From positions 1,736,001-1,800,000 of the forward strand of contig JAPTYO010000008.1 of NCBI GenBank assembly GCA_036873135.1: a stretch of 64,000 bases of DNA, written 5' to 3'. A program made the position numbers and the translations under genes. The notes beneath the pieces were generated by a model. The model saw only the letters and a program-made list of their open reading frames with translations. It was not told the DNA's origin and searched no databases. The stretch is from Clarkia xantiana subsp. parviflora. Lineage: Eukaryota > Streptophyta > Magnoliopsida > Myrtales > Onagraceae. This document shows positions 11,955 through 22,547 of this stretch, in pieces (positions within the stretch are counted from its first letter, which is position 1; each line of letters starts with the position of its first letter).

Positions 11955-12184
11955 CTAAACCATGTAACAATGATGTGGCGATTCAACGCCTTATCTATTA
12001 ACCAGAGGTCAGTGCTTCAATCTCCGCTATTGACTATGGGAATGGAAAATTGTTCATAACCATCATTTTACTCCTTACGGACTGACCCCGTGCGAGTGGA
12101 GATTAATCTAGGTGTGGAGCAAGCATGTTATAAGTGCAGCATTCCTGATGTGGGCTCCTAGGACCACCCGCGAAGGAAAAAAAA
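11955..12184 (+). mobile_element. tRNA-derived SINE
   Basis: The 5' part resembles a tRNA-derived pol III promoter: tggcgattcaacgcc is A-box-like, ccttatctattaaccagagg resembles an anticodon arm, and gtgcttcaatctcc is B-box-like. The element ends in an A-run (12177-12186). An exact 11-bp direct repeat, aatcaaaccta, flanks it (11944-11954 and 12185-12195), as expected after target-primed insertion. It does not code. Confidence 0.75.
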
Positions 12185-12195
12185 AATCAAACCTA

Positions 12196-12698
12196 ACAAT
12201 TTTATTTTATTTTTTAAAGTAGATACGGTCATTTAATGACTTCATGCATTTACCATTAATAAAATAATTCATTTTTGTTTTTAAGAATTCTTGCACAATT
12301 TTGGATATAAAAAGTTGTGGTATCTCTAACTAATGTCGAACTCAGTTCATCCATAAGGTCACATCTCGTTTTAATTGTACGTTCAACCAAATCAGAAGAC
12401 GCAGCAGCTCTTTCAAGTTTCATGTTTTTTTCTAATGATTTTTTTTGGCCAAGTTTTTTTTTTAAATGATTCAAATATAAAATAATTGAGTATTCCAAAA
12501 TAGCCAACTTTTTCTCCTCTCAACAAATAATGTCAGGGAAAAGGCTAAAAAGAAAAAAGACAATATTCAATCGACTATATGATATTATGAATTGAAATTA
12601 AATGATATATTCACCCTTCGAAGTTCAAATAGAAAAAAATAAAATAAAAATAAAGACTAGTAGGAAAGAAAATACGGTGGGAAAAAGAAAAGAAGTGG
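12196..12698. other. Intergenic, 3' side of the aspartic protease gene
   Basis: AT-rich with no recognisable gene. The minus-strand protease transcript must end in this stretch. Several AATAAA-like motifs are present but none can be chosen. Confidence 0.4.
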
Positions 12699-14051
12699 TC
12701 ACGGAATGGCGCAGCCGCGTAGTGAAAAACCAAGCCGCGACCTGTCCCTATCAAACTCCAACAAGAATCCTTGTTGCATTAGATTCCCTATCACCGAGAA
12801 CCCACCCTCCGTTCTCACCGCCTGAATCGCCAGGCACTTCACTCCTTCCGCCGTGTCTATGAAGTAGTTTTTCGCCGGCGGCGACAACTTCGACCCCCCA
12901 GCTAGCTTGAAGCTCAGCCTAGGAAGCCTCGGTTTTACATTGTCAGATACGTTCAAGCAGAGATCGAATCCCGGAGTCGGAACCGCCGCTCTCGGCAGCT
13001 TGATCCGCCGCCGCATCGCTGCAACTATCTGGCGGTACGCCGCCTCAGGGAAGAAAGACAAGGTGGTGCCTGAGTCGACGATGGTGCCTCCATTGCCGTT
13101 GTCGTCGAGGGCCCAGACGGAGGGGCTGACCGGAAGCTTTTTTCCGTCGACGGAGACGGTTATGATTGTAATGTAGTAAAATGTGGGTGAGATAGGGTTG
13201 GATAACAGTGGAGTGAAGCTCAATTTGGCGTTGGTGGAATTAGGGCCGCCGCCGATGACGAGAAAACTCGTCGGCGGCGGAGATAGAGTGTAGTCCATGA
13301 GGCAGTAGGAAAACTTGTGTCCGAAGCGGCGGCCGATCTGGGAGGGGAAAGAGATGGGTCCGCGGCCGAGGCCGATGACTCCTTCAGCTCCGTTGAAGCT
13401 AGCTCCGGTGACGCTTGGGCCGGAGACCCTGAACGCGCATCCGAAATGCAGCTTGAGCTCCGTCAGCGTCGCCGCCGTATTGGTGGTGTTAAGCGTCGTC
13501 TTCTCGGCGGAGAAGAAGCCGCTAGAGAGAGAGCCGTCGGAGTAGGAGTATTCGTACCGGCAGGGACTGTGGAGGCGGGTGCGGTTGCAGCGATGGCGGT
13601 CGAACTCCGGCTGGGGAACGAGGCGGCACGCGGCGGCGTAGCAGTGGTGGGGGCGGAAGGAGGAGGAGTGGCGTGCGAGGAAAGACGTCCCCGGAGGATG
13701 GTTGGTGCAGTTCTTGCAGGCGGAGCATCGGGCCCAGATGAGGTCGCTTCCGGTGTCGGCGACGAGGAGGAGGCGCTGCGGCGGGGTACCGAGGTGAACG
13801 GAGACGAAGTACTGGCCAGTGCCGAAGGAGGCGCCGGAGGTGAGAGGGGAGTTGGTTGAAGGCTTTTTCTGGGGGATTAGTGAGGCGATGCGGCGGGAGT
13901 CCAGAGAGAGGGCATCAGTTGCGGTGGGGTGTGGAGTTCTGTGTAGCAATGGGAGTTTGAGGAACTCGGCGGCGGCGGCGGTTTGTCGGAATAAGCAGAG
14001 ATGGGTCAGTGACAGAAGGAGGAGGAAATGATAGATTCGAGGTGATACCAT
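12699..14051 (-). CDS. Pepsin-like aspartic protease (plant A1 family), intronless
   Basis: The 450-residue product begins with a hydrophobic signal peptide (about 1-27), then a short prosegment, then the two lobes. The first catalytic motif is DTGSD (D99) and the second is DSGTT (D326). A flap-like YSYSDGSLSSG follows near 168-178. Cysteine-rich stretches at 109-115 and 137-165 fit the nepenthesin-type insertion. It ends in the family's FEFDR-like block (here LEFDRDRSRLGF) and a final cysteine. From memory it most resembles the Arabidopsis At3g25700 type. Such proteins are secreted or vacuolar endopeptidases; the substrate is unknown. Both catalytic residues are present and there is no frame break. 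The coding part is GC-rich compared with its surroundings. A nested MITE/MULE begins only about 140 bp upstream of the ATG. Confidence 0.92.
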   Translation of the reverse strand: MVSPRIYHFLLLLSLTHLCLFRQTAAAAEFLKLPLLHRTPHPTATDALSLDSRRIASLIPQKKPSTNSPLTSGASFGTGQYFVSVHLGTPPQRLLLVADTGSDLIWARCSACKNCTNHPPGTSFLARHSSSFRPHHCYAAACRLVPQPEFDRHRCNRTRLHSPCRYEYSYSDGSLSSGFFSAEKTTLNTTNTAATLTELKLHFGCAFRVSGPSVTGASFNGAEGVIGLGRGPISFPSQIGRRFGHKFSYCLMDYTLSPPPTSFLVIGGGPNSTNAKLSFTPLLSNPISPTFYYITIITVSVDGKKLPVSPSVWALDDNGNGGTIVDSGTTLSFFPEAAYRQIVAAMRRRIKLPRAAVPTPGFDLCLNVSDNVKPRLPRLSFKLAGGSKLSPPAKNYFIDTAEGVKCLAIQAVRTEGGFSVIGNLMQQGFLLEFDRDRSRLGFSLRGCAIP

Positions 14052-14937
14052 TTTTGCTTTGTCGTTGTATTGTGGTGAGAGTTTTGATTTTTGAAAGCCA
14101 TAGGGATAGAGATCTATCTAAAAATCTAATCAAGGATTTCTTTTCGAAAACGGTCAAACATCATACGGCAACGGGTTTGGTCAAACTCAAGGGGGTGTTT
14201 GGATGGATGTAATGTGGGATTTAATCTCACATTACGTCCCACATTATATCAACATTACGTTGTTTGGTTTGCTGAACGACGTAATGTGCATTGTAATGTA
14301 ATGTGCATTGTAATTTGAGATTAAGTCCAAAATCCAATCAACGTAATGTGAGATTACATCCAAAAACGGATGTAATGTGAAATTACGTTCAACATTACGG
14401 AGTGTTATTATTTTATTATTATTTATAAATAGATAAAATACTTTGTATTATCTTTATAATTTAATATGATAATAATATTGTTATTATTATTAGCTTTTTA
14501 TTTTTATCTACTTCATAACTTATTTTTTATTAGCTTTAGATTTTTACTTGTTTTTATAAAACAAGTAAAAAAAATCCGTGGCATTTTTTTTTAAAAAATA
14601 TCTTATAAAACTATATATAATGTTTCAATTAATAGAAATTTAATAGTTGTGTGTGTTTAGTTTAAATATTTAATATTTAGAATTCATAAATGACTATAGA
14701 ATTAACCACAAAACATAAACTTTAAGAAGTTCGTTATTGTCAAAATATATATTCTTTTAAATATTATATTAAGATATAATACTCTCATATAAATTAATAT
14801 AATAATAATAAAGTCACATTACAGTGCACACTAGAACACATACCAAACACTGTAATATGACATTACACTCCACATTACAACACAACCAAACGTTGTAATC
14901 TGACATTACAAGTAATCTCACATTACGTCTCACATTA

Positions 14938-16456
14938 GAGTTTTTGACCAAAATAGGGCTAAATTGACAACCAAATACAAATATAGGCTAGAAAAAAAAT
15001 TAATGATAAATTTAGGCCTGGCCGGGTTCCCCAACCCGGCCAAAGAAAAAAAAAAAAAAATTTAATGCTTGGCCGGGTCCCCAGAACCCGGCCAACAGTT
15101 TATCTTTTTTTTTTTATTTATTTATTTATTTATTTAAGTCAAATAAAAAAAAAATTAACCCATTATTTATTTCTCTATATATACAACCTTAACTATTTAA
15201 CTCACGACCAATACGCGTAATCAAGGCTCATGGACCAATACGGGCGGAACCGATTAGAGTTCGAAGTTTTTTGACCGTGAATAGTGTTTTTCGGGCGGAC
15301 GTTCGGATTTTGGCACGTGAATAGTGTTTTTCGATCGAAAACGGGTTTCCGGTTCAAAGTCACAGCTACGCCGTGAAATACGCTCCTTTTTGGCCAAATT
15401 CCATCATCGATATAACATAAAACAACATAAAACGCGATTTTGAGGCCTCAGATGATGGAATTTGGCCAAAAAGGAGCGTATTTCACAGCGCTGTGATTTT
15501 GAACCGGAAACCCGTTTTCGATCGAAAAATACTATTCATGTGCCAAAATCCGAACGTCCGCCCGAAAAACACTATTCACGGTCAAAAAACTTCGAACTCT
15601 AATCGGTTCCGCCCGTATTGGTCCATGAGCCTTGATTAGGCGTATTGGTCGTGAGTTAATAGTTAAGGTTGTATATATAGAGAAATAAATACGTTTTCGA
15701 TCGAAAAACACTATTCATGTGCCAAAATCCGAACGTCCGCCCGAAAAACACTATTCACGGTCAAAAAACTTCGAACTCTAATCGGTTCCGCCCGTATTGG
15801 TCCATGAGCCTTGATTAGGCGTATTGGTCGTGAGTTAATAGTTAAGGTTGTATATATAGAGAAATAAATACGTTTTCGATCGAAAAACACTATTCATGTG
15901 CCAAAATCCGAACGTCCGCCCGAAAAACACTATTCACGGTCAAAAAACTTCGAACTCTAATCGGTTCCGCCCGTATTGGTCCATGAGCCTTGATTAGGCG
16001 TATTGGTCGTGAGTTAATAGTTAAGGTTGTATATATAGAGAAATAAATACGTTTTCGATCGAAAAACACTATTCATGTGCCAAAATCCGAACGTCCGCCC
16101 GAAAAACACTATTCACGGTCAAAAAACTTCGAACTCTAATCGGTTCCGCCCGTATTGGTCCATGAGCCTTGATTAGGCGTATTGGTCGTGAGTTAATAGT
16201 TAAGGTTGTATATATAGAGAAATAAATACGTTTTCGATCGAAAAACACTATTCATGTGCCAAAATCCGAACGTCCGCCCGAAAAACACTATTCACGGTCA
16301 AAAAACTTCGAACTCTAATCGGTTCCGCCCGTATTGGTCCATGAGCCTTGATTAGGCGTATTGGTCGTGAGTTAATAGTTAAGGTTGTATATATAGAGAA
16401 ATAAATAATGGGTTAAATTATTTTTTTTTTTTTAATTTGACTTAAATAAATAAAAA

Positions 16457-16488
<32 letters not shown>

Positions 16489-16649
16489 GATAAACTGTTG
16501 GCCAGAACCCGGCCAAGCATTAAAATTTTTTTTTTTTTTTCTTTGGCCGGGTTCCCCCAACCCGGCCAGGCCTAAATTTATCATTAATTTTTTTTCTAGC
16601 CTATATTTGTATTTGGTTGTCAATTTAGCCCTATTTTGGTAAAAAACTC
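14938..16649. mobile_element. Mutator-like foldback element with an expanded arm
   Basis: It starts gagtttttgaccaaaatagg and ends cctattttggtaaaaaactc. The 9-bp target duplication ctcacatta is exact (14929-14937 and 16650-16658). The arms are inverted copies around an axis near 15410-15440. The left arm has one copy of the inner block (about 15165-15365); the right arm has five tandem 179-bp copies. Small GC palindromes (ggccgggtt...aacccggcc) sit near both ends. No transposase frame is present. Confidence 0.9.
15512..16406. repeat. Tandem array, five copies of a 179-bp unit
   Basis: The unit starts cgttttcgatcgaaaaa and ends gtatatatagagaaataaata. Unit starts are spaced exactly 179 bp apart at about 15512, 15691, 15870, 16049 and 16228. 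By eye, copies 2-5 are identical and copy 1 differs at one base near its start. The same sequence occurs once, inverted, in the left arm of the enclosing MULE. Confidence 0.95.
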
Positions 16650-16731
16650 CTCACATTACTTGTAATCTCAGATTTCAAGTAATCTCACATTACGTCCATC
16701 CAAACGCCCCCTCAGAGTTTAGTACTCTGTT

Positions 16732-17357
16732 AGGGAAATTTGGATAAGGTAATCTGAAATTAGAACATGAGCTACATAATGTAATGTTAGATTGCAGTGT
16801 TTGGTTATATGAATATGATAATATTTAAAAAATATATATATTTTGACAACAACCAACTTATTAAAGTTAATGTGTGTAGTTAATACTATAGTCATTTATG
16901 AATTCTGAAGACTAAATATTTAAACTCGATACATACAACTACTAAAGTTCTATTAATTAAAACACTATATATAGTTTTATAAGATAATTTCATAAAAAAT
17001 GCAAATAAAAAGACTTACTCATTTTATACGAACATATATAAAAATAAAAATAAAATTAAAATTATGAAATATATAAAAATAAAATTAAAAAGCTGATAAT
17101 AATAACAATATGATTATTATAATAAACTATAAAAATAATATAAATAGTAAAATAAAACTACTTCGTAATGTTAGACGTAATTTCACATTACATCCGTTTT
17201 TTGGATGTAATCTCACATTACGTCGAAATGAGTTTGGGCTAATCTCAGATTTCAATGAATATTACATTATAATATACATTACGTCGTTTGACAAACCAAA
17301 CAATGTAGTGTGGACATAATGTGAGATTACATCCACGTTACATTCATCCAAACACCC
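16732..17357. mobile_element. MITE of family A, copy 3
   Basis: The right end is ttcatccaaacaccc, matching the family terminus, and the left end is a diverged counterpart (gggaaatttggat). The interior shares tagttaatactatagtca and tatagttttataagataatt with copy 1, in the same orientation. It lies about 20 bp beyond copy 2. It does not code. Confidence 0.75.
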
Positions 17358-17811
17358 ATGTAAGAGTATGGTGATCTCAACTATGTATGTAATGTATAAA
17401 AAAAAAAAAAAAAAAAAAACTATGTAATGCATTGTCGCATTTCAACCCGTCACATTGTTGAGATTGCGAAAAGAAAAAATAGTTTATACTCTGTATTTTA
17501 CATTTTACAAGTTAATCTAGTATAACTAGAAATAGAGTCTAAATTATCTCTGCCTATAAAATAAAAACTATAGTTTGATCTTACTTTTGAACGTAATAGT
17601 GGTACTTATATTTCTTTCAAGGGTGTTAACTTAACTTATGTTTTCGTAATGTACTTTTAAAGAAATGTCCTTAAAATGTTATTTCAGTCCTAATTTTCCA
17701 TCGGATTGGGTATTAAATTTTTTACCAATTAAATTATTATTAATACAAAATATAAATAAATAAGTTTATGTTAAATCATACAAGACCTAGATATTAATCC
17801 CCTTTTTCGTT
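17358..17811. other. Intergenic, no gene seen
   Basis: AT-rich with an A-run at 17397-17419. I found no coding frame or repeat ends. Confidence 0.5.
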
Positions 17812-17816
17812 TACAT

Positions 17817-18049
17817 TATTGGAGATATACTCTAGATATTAAGAAATGTAATCTTAAAATATATATATATATATATTTAGTATTAGAGATATATCTATAT
17901 CTAGGAGATGTAATCTTAGAATAGATATATATAGTATTTCTATCTGCACTATCTATAGCTCATATATCTCTACTTATATTGTACTATATATATGTATCAA
18001 GTCTCATGTAATCTATTCTAAGTCAATATACAATTTACATTCTATTATA
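17817..18049 (+). repeat. Left LTR of copia 1, with a duplicated start
   Basis: Positions 17881-18049 match the right LTR over its whole length. The preceding 64 bp (17817-17880) are a second, diverged copy of the LTR's first part (gagatatactctagatatta), separated by a TA-run. The left LTR is therefore 233 bp against 168 bp on the right. Confidence 0.8.
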
Positions 18050-18062
18050 TGGTATCAGAGCC
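18050..18062 (+). other. Primer-binding site of copia 1 (tRNA-Met)
   Basis: tggtatcagagcc directly follows the left LTR and is the standard plant initiator tRNA-Met complement. Confidence 0.9.
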
Positions 18063-18177
18063 TTAAACCTCTCTTCATCCACAAAAAAAAAAAAATCAAT
18101 CAATCAATCTTTCTTGCTTAGAGTCAATTCCTCCCATCCTTGGAGATTTGCCAAAGATAAGATCTTTTAGTAATCCA

Positions 18178-20600
18178 ACATCGTTACTATGTAAAACAGT
18201 ATCATTCCTATTGGCTCCTCTCGCAAGGACTCAGTGACGATCAATGTCGCACAGCTTCCAATCAAACTCAACTCCACAACTTTGCAACGTGGCGTGCTCA
18301 GTTTCAAACCCTGCTCGGTGGCCTCGATCTTCTAGAGTTCCTTGATGGAAGTTATCCCTGTCCGGATGCTCAAATTCCCGGTGCAGATGGTGTTACCAAG
18401 GTATCTAATCCTCAATTCACACTTTGGAAACGACAAGATCTATTATTGCTTCATGCTATCATGACTTCCCTAACGGAGCGACCCATGTCACTCATTGCTG
18501 CGGCCACTACCTCACAAGAAGCATGGAACAAGTTTGCCCGTGCCTATGCGAGTCGATCTCGTTCCCGTCTATTGTCGCTTAAGGAACGGCTGGCCACACT
18601 AAAAAATGGGGGACCGTTTGGTCTCTGAATATCTGCAAAACATCAAAATCATTGCGGACGATCTGGCTATTATTGGCTCTCCACTGGATGATGATGATCT
18701 TGTTATATATACATTGCAAGGCTTAGGAGCTGAATTTAGGGAGGTCGAGCAAACATGGCGTCATCAAGCAAACAATCTGAACCAGACTGGCTCCTCGACT
18801 CAGGTGCGAGTCATCATGTGATGAATAAGCTCGAAAACTTATCGTTATCATCTCCCTATGTCGGTCATCATACAATTGCTGTAGGCGATGGTACTCAACT
18901 CCCGGTCACTCATACTGGTCCTGCTCTAATTGCATATGGAATAAAGCGATTTCGATTATCCAATGTGCTATGTGTACCATCGATGAGCAAAAATCTGATT
19001 TCGGTAAATGCCTTTTGCAAAACTAACTCGGTCTCTGTTAAATTTTTTCCTTGACATTTTTTGGTGAAAGATTTGAGCACGGGGGCGTCACTCATGCGCG
19101 GGAAAAGTAATGGAGGGATATACTCGATGCCGACGGTCACTTCTTCCCATCCCATGGCGATGGCTACTCAACCTAGTTCAACCGGTGATTGGCACAAGCG
19201 ACTTGGGCATCCGTCACCTCGTATTGTTCAATTTCTTATGAATAAATTTTATTTGTCTAATAAGGGCAATCGTTTCAACTTATGTGAGTCTTGTTGCGTT
19301 TCCAAAAGTCATAAACTTTCGTTTTCATATTCAAGTATTCGTAGTTTAAAGCCTTTTGAATATGTGTTTTCAGATGTTTGGGGTCCTTCTTCTATTCTGT
19401 CAATTGATGGTTTTCGTTTTTATGTCATATTTGTTGACCACTTTACTCGTTACATATGGTTGTATCCTATCGTTCGGAAATCAGATGTTTCGACAATTTT
19501 TATGCAATTTAAGGCGATTGTCGAAAAGTTTTTTAGGTCACTGATTCGTGCACTCTATTCTGATGGTGGGGGTGAATACAAAAACTTGCTGGGTTCTTAA
19601 CCTAACATGGTATCTCTCACTTCAAAAATCCGCCGCACACACCCGAACACAATGGCCTATCCGAACGTCGTCACCGTCACATCGTCGAAACAGGCATCGC
19701 ATTGTTACATCATGCTCGGTTACCTTCAAAATTTTGGTCTCGTGCCTTACTTACGGCTATCTATCTCATCAATCGTCTTCCAACTCCGACACTAGGAAAT
19801 CGATCTCCATTCGAAGTATTGTTTCGTGAACCACCAAATTATACGAAATTCAAGTCTTTGGGTGTCGTTGTTTTCCGAGGCTTCGTTCATACTCTAACCA
19901 TAAACTTGAAGGGCATTCTAGACCTTGTATCTTCGTCGGATATTCACTAAATCAAAGTGCATACAAGTGTTTTGATCTGGTTAGTCTTAAAATGTTCGTG
20001 TCGCGTAATGTTATTTTCGATGAGTCTCACTTTCCAGGTGTTGAAATACTGTAACCCACCGTCAATCATTGGGCGTCTCTTAAACGTGTTCTTCGTTACT
20101 TAAAGAGCACAGTACATCATGGTCTCCATTTACATCTACAAGCATACTCTGTTGCAGTCTGGGCTCGTAATTGCAATGACTACAAGTCTACTACCGCTTA
20201 TGTTGTATATCTTGGTGCTAAACCGATATCGTGGTGCTCACACAAACAAAAGTCTGTTGCTCGTTCTTCCACTGAAGCCGAATACACTGCCGTTGCCGAG
20301 ACTACTTCCGAACTTCTATGGATTCAGTCTCTACTCAAGGAGCTCGATTACACATGTGAATCACCTCCTGAGGTTCTCTGCGACAATACGGGTGCCACCT
20401 ACGTTTGCTCGAATCCGGTGTTCCACTCTTAGATGAAACACATTGCGCTGAGTTTTCACTTTGTTCGAGATCTTGTAAAAAATGGTCTTCTTCAAGTCGA
20501 TCACGTCTTCACGACTGATCAAATAGCCGATGGACTGAAGAAACCCCTTCCCAAAGCGAGTTTTCAACTTTTACGGTCCAAGATGTGCGTTTCTGATGGA
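18178..20600 (+). pseudogene. Decayed copia gag-pol without most of RT
   Basis: In order: a gag segment (about 18240-18770, with the hydrophobic stretch DLLLLHAIMTSL and the block EYLQNIKIIADDLA), a protease motif WLLDSGASHHVM (about 18785), a GAG-pre-integrase motif WHKRLGHPSP (about 19190) and an integrase core with VFSDVWGPSS and LYSDGGGEYK. After about 19600 the frame shifts. At about 20045-20060 the sequence jumps to the C-terminal RNase H region (ARSSTEAEYTA, then ADGLKKPLPK), so RT proper is deleted. Frameshifts near 18600 and 19600 and a stop at 20430 make it non-functional. Confidence 0.88.
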
Positions 20601-20620
20601 ACTGTCATCTTGCGGGGGCG

Positions 20621-20788
20621 TATTAGAGATATACCTTAGATATTAGGAGATGTAATCTTAGAATATATATATAGTATTTTATCTACACTATCTATATATC
20701 CTATATCTCTACTTATATTATACTATATATATGTACCAAGTCTCATGTAATCTATTCTAAGTCAATATACAATTTATATTCTCCTATA
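20621..20788 (+). repeat. Right LTR of copia 1
   Basis: It begins tattagagatatacc and ends ctcctata. It aligns with 17881-18049 with scattered substitutions and small indels, so the insertion is not recent. The terminal TG is mutated to TA in both LTRs. Confidence 0.85.
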
Positions 20789-21605
20789 TACATGTGTGTA
20801 CACATATAAATTTTACATTCACAATGATCAATCCTAATTATGTCTTCTCGGATCAGTTTTTTACTTGTTTCAATTGATGTCGTATGTATCTTTGCAGTCC
20901 AATTACTCAATGATCTGCGAAAAAAGGGGGTTAAAAGGGTCTTCTAGTGTCATATATTTGTTACTGTTGGCTTTTGGTGTCATAAATTTTATTTTATAGT
21001 TTTTTTATGTCATATTTGCATTTTGTAGACTTATGGTGCTTCTGTTAATCGACGGTTAAGTTTGACCGTAAATAATTTTATTTTGTTCAATTTAGTTCAT
21101 AATCTTTTCCGACCACCACCCAAAATATTCTGGCCACGACACAAGGCCGTTGGCCACCTCTCAAGGCCACCGGAACCCACACAAGGCTGCTGGCCACCAT
21201 CCAAGCCCACCAGTGACCACCAATCGGGGTTGGACGGCTCTAATAGGACCGTCCGGAGCTCTGTGGCTCAAGTCGGAGCTATAAAGCTCCAGATCAGAGC
21301 TTCGTGGCTCTGATCTGGAGCTCTGTGTCTCCGATCTGAGCCCTCGGTGGCCCAATCGGGGCCGGATGACTCTAATCGGAGCCGTTTGACCCCAATTGGT
21401 GGTCACTAGTTGGCTTGGATGGTGGTCGCCAATCTTGCGTGAGTTCCGGTAGGGGTGAACAATGGTCTACCAAGACCATTACCAAGATCAAGACCGTCCA
21501 AGACCAAAACCAAAAGACCAAGTTCATTTTGGACCAAGACCATTGGTCCTTCTATTTTGGTCTTATTTGGTTCTGGTCTTAATTTCGGTCCAAGAACGAA
21601 AAGAC

Positions 21606-22058
21606 TAGGGATGGCAACGGGTCACGGGTACCCGCCGACCCGCGGGTACCCGACCCGATTTTGACCCGATGACCCGCCGACCTGCGGGGCGGGTTCGGGT
21701 TTGGGTTCACGGCGACCCGACCCGACCCGAGCTTTCATATTACATATATATTTAATATATGTATATTATATAAAACTATACGGGTAATATAACACTAGTC
21801 AAAATAAAAATTATTCTAATGAATGGGGTGATTTATATTTGGATTATGAGTTAATTTAATAATTTATGATTTAAATTTGGAATTAAATTTGGATACGGTA
21901 ACATAAAATTTAGAATTTAAGATTTAAGATGATAAAGTATACCTCACACGGGTCGACCTGCGGGTCGACCCGACCCGAAAGTGCATGGGACGGGTCCGGG
22001 TCGACCATATTGACCCGCGGGTCCGGGTCTGGCGATACCCGCCCCATTGACATCCCTA
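21606..22058. mobile_element. Non-autonomous hAT element, family C copy 2
   Basis: It starts tagggatggcaacgggtcac and ends cccattgacatcccta, with an exact 8-bp duplication gaaaagac (21598-21605 and 22059-22066). It has the same termini and GC-rich cgggtc subterminal repeats as 6465-7062, and is nested in the family D element. Confidence 0.9.
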
Positions 22059-22120
22059 GAAAAGACCATTAAGACCATTTGAGACTATTAAGACCATTAT
22101 ATTATTAAAAAAATATAATA

Positions 22121-22547
22121 GAAAAGAGTCTTGTTTTTCATTTCAAATAAATATGTCGATGTCGTAAAAAAATATTAGAAAATTATTGACTTTTTTATAT
22201 TACTTATTATTACTTGAACCGATTCAGCTTTTCTTTATATTTTCGAAAAAACTCATGATAAATTACTTTTTAAATTACTAAATTATCTCCTTTTCATTTT
22301 TTTCTAAAACATAAATTTATGTTTTGCATTTTTTGTTTGTTAAGTTTTCCCTTATTCTTTTAATTACATTTTTTTGTAGTCTTTCCCTCAGTCTCAAGTG
22401 GTTGTCGAACCCGCTAGGGGACCATGTAATAATAAGTAATAATAAGTTCAAGTAATATAATAAGTAATATAAAAAAAGTCAATAATTTTCTAATATTTTT
22501 TTACGACATCGACATATTTATTTGAAATGAAAAACAAGACTCTTTTC
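22121..22547. repeat. Inverted repeat with about 100-bp arms
   Basis: The left arm (22121-22222) and right arm (about 22445-22547) are nearly perfect reverse complements, sharing gaaaagagtcttgtttttca at the outer end and a block around gacatcgacatattta. The spacer is about 220 bp. It is probably a further foldback insertion inside family D; no clear duplication was found. Confidence 0.8.

Larger units (their letters stand above)
14191..16711. mobile_element. MITE of family A, copy 2, split by a MULE
   Basis: It starts gggggtgtttggatggatg and ends catccaaacgccccc, an inverted terminal pair. Subterminal motifs (gtaatgtgagattacatcc) repeat in both directions. The interior (about 14400-14800) is the reverse complement of the interior of copies 1 and 3. 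Excluding the 1712-bp MULE insertion and its duplicated 9 bp, the element is about 800 bp. I could not settle the target duplication. It does not code. Confidence 0.8.
17817..20788 (+). mobile_element. Defective Ty1/copia retrotransposon 1
   Basis: Short LTRs flank a gag-pol remnant, and the element has a 5-bp target duplication tacat (17812-17816 and 20789-20793). The primer-binding site tggtatcagagcc follows the left LTR directly (18050-18062). A purine tract with ggggg (about 20611-20619) precedes the right LTR. At 2972 bp it is too short for an intact copia element because most of RT is missing. Confidence 0.9.

Noticed and set aside
13317..13859. 180-codon plus-strand frame, with smaller neighbours at 12907-13545 and 13819-14031
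   Set aside because: Antisense shadows of the GC-rich aspartic protease gene, with no recognisable domain.
15512..16406. Regular repeats considered as a CRISPR-like array
   Set aside because: Units are 179-bp head-to-tail copies without unique spacers, in a plant nuclear context.
18050..18062. tRNA-Met-like sequence (also near 1105, 29676, 40681)
   Set aside because: These are primer-binding sites about 10-13 bases long, without any surrounding tRNA structure.
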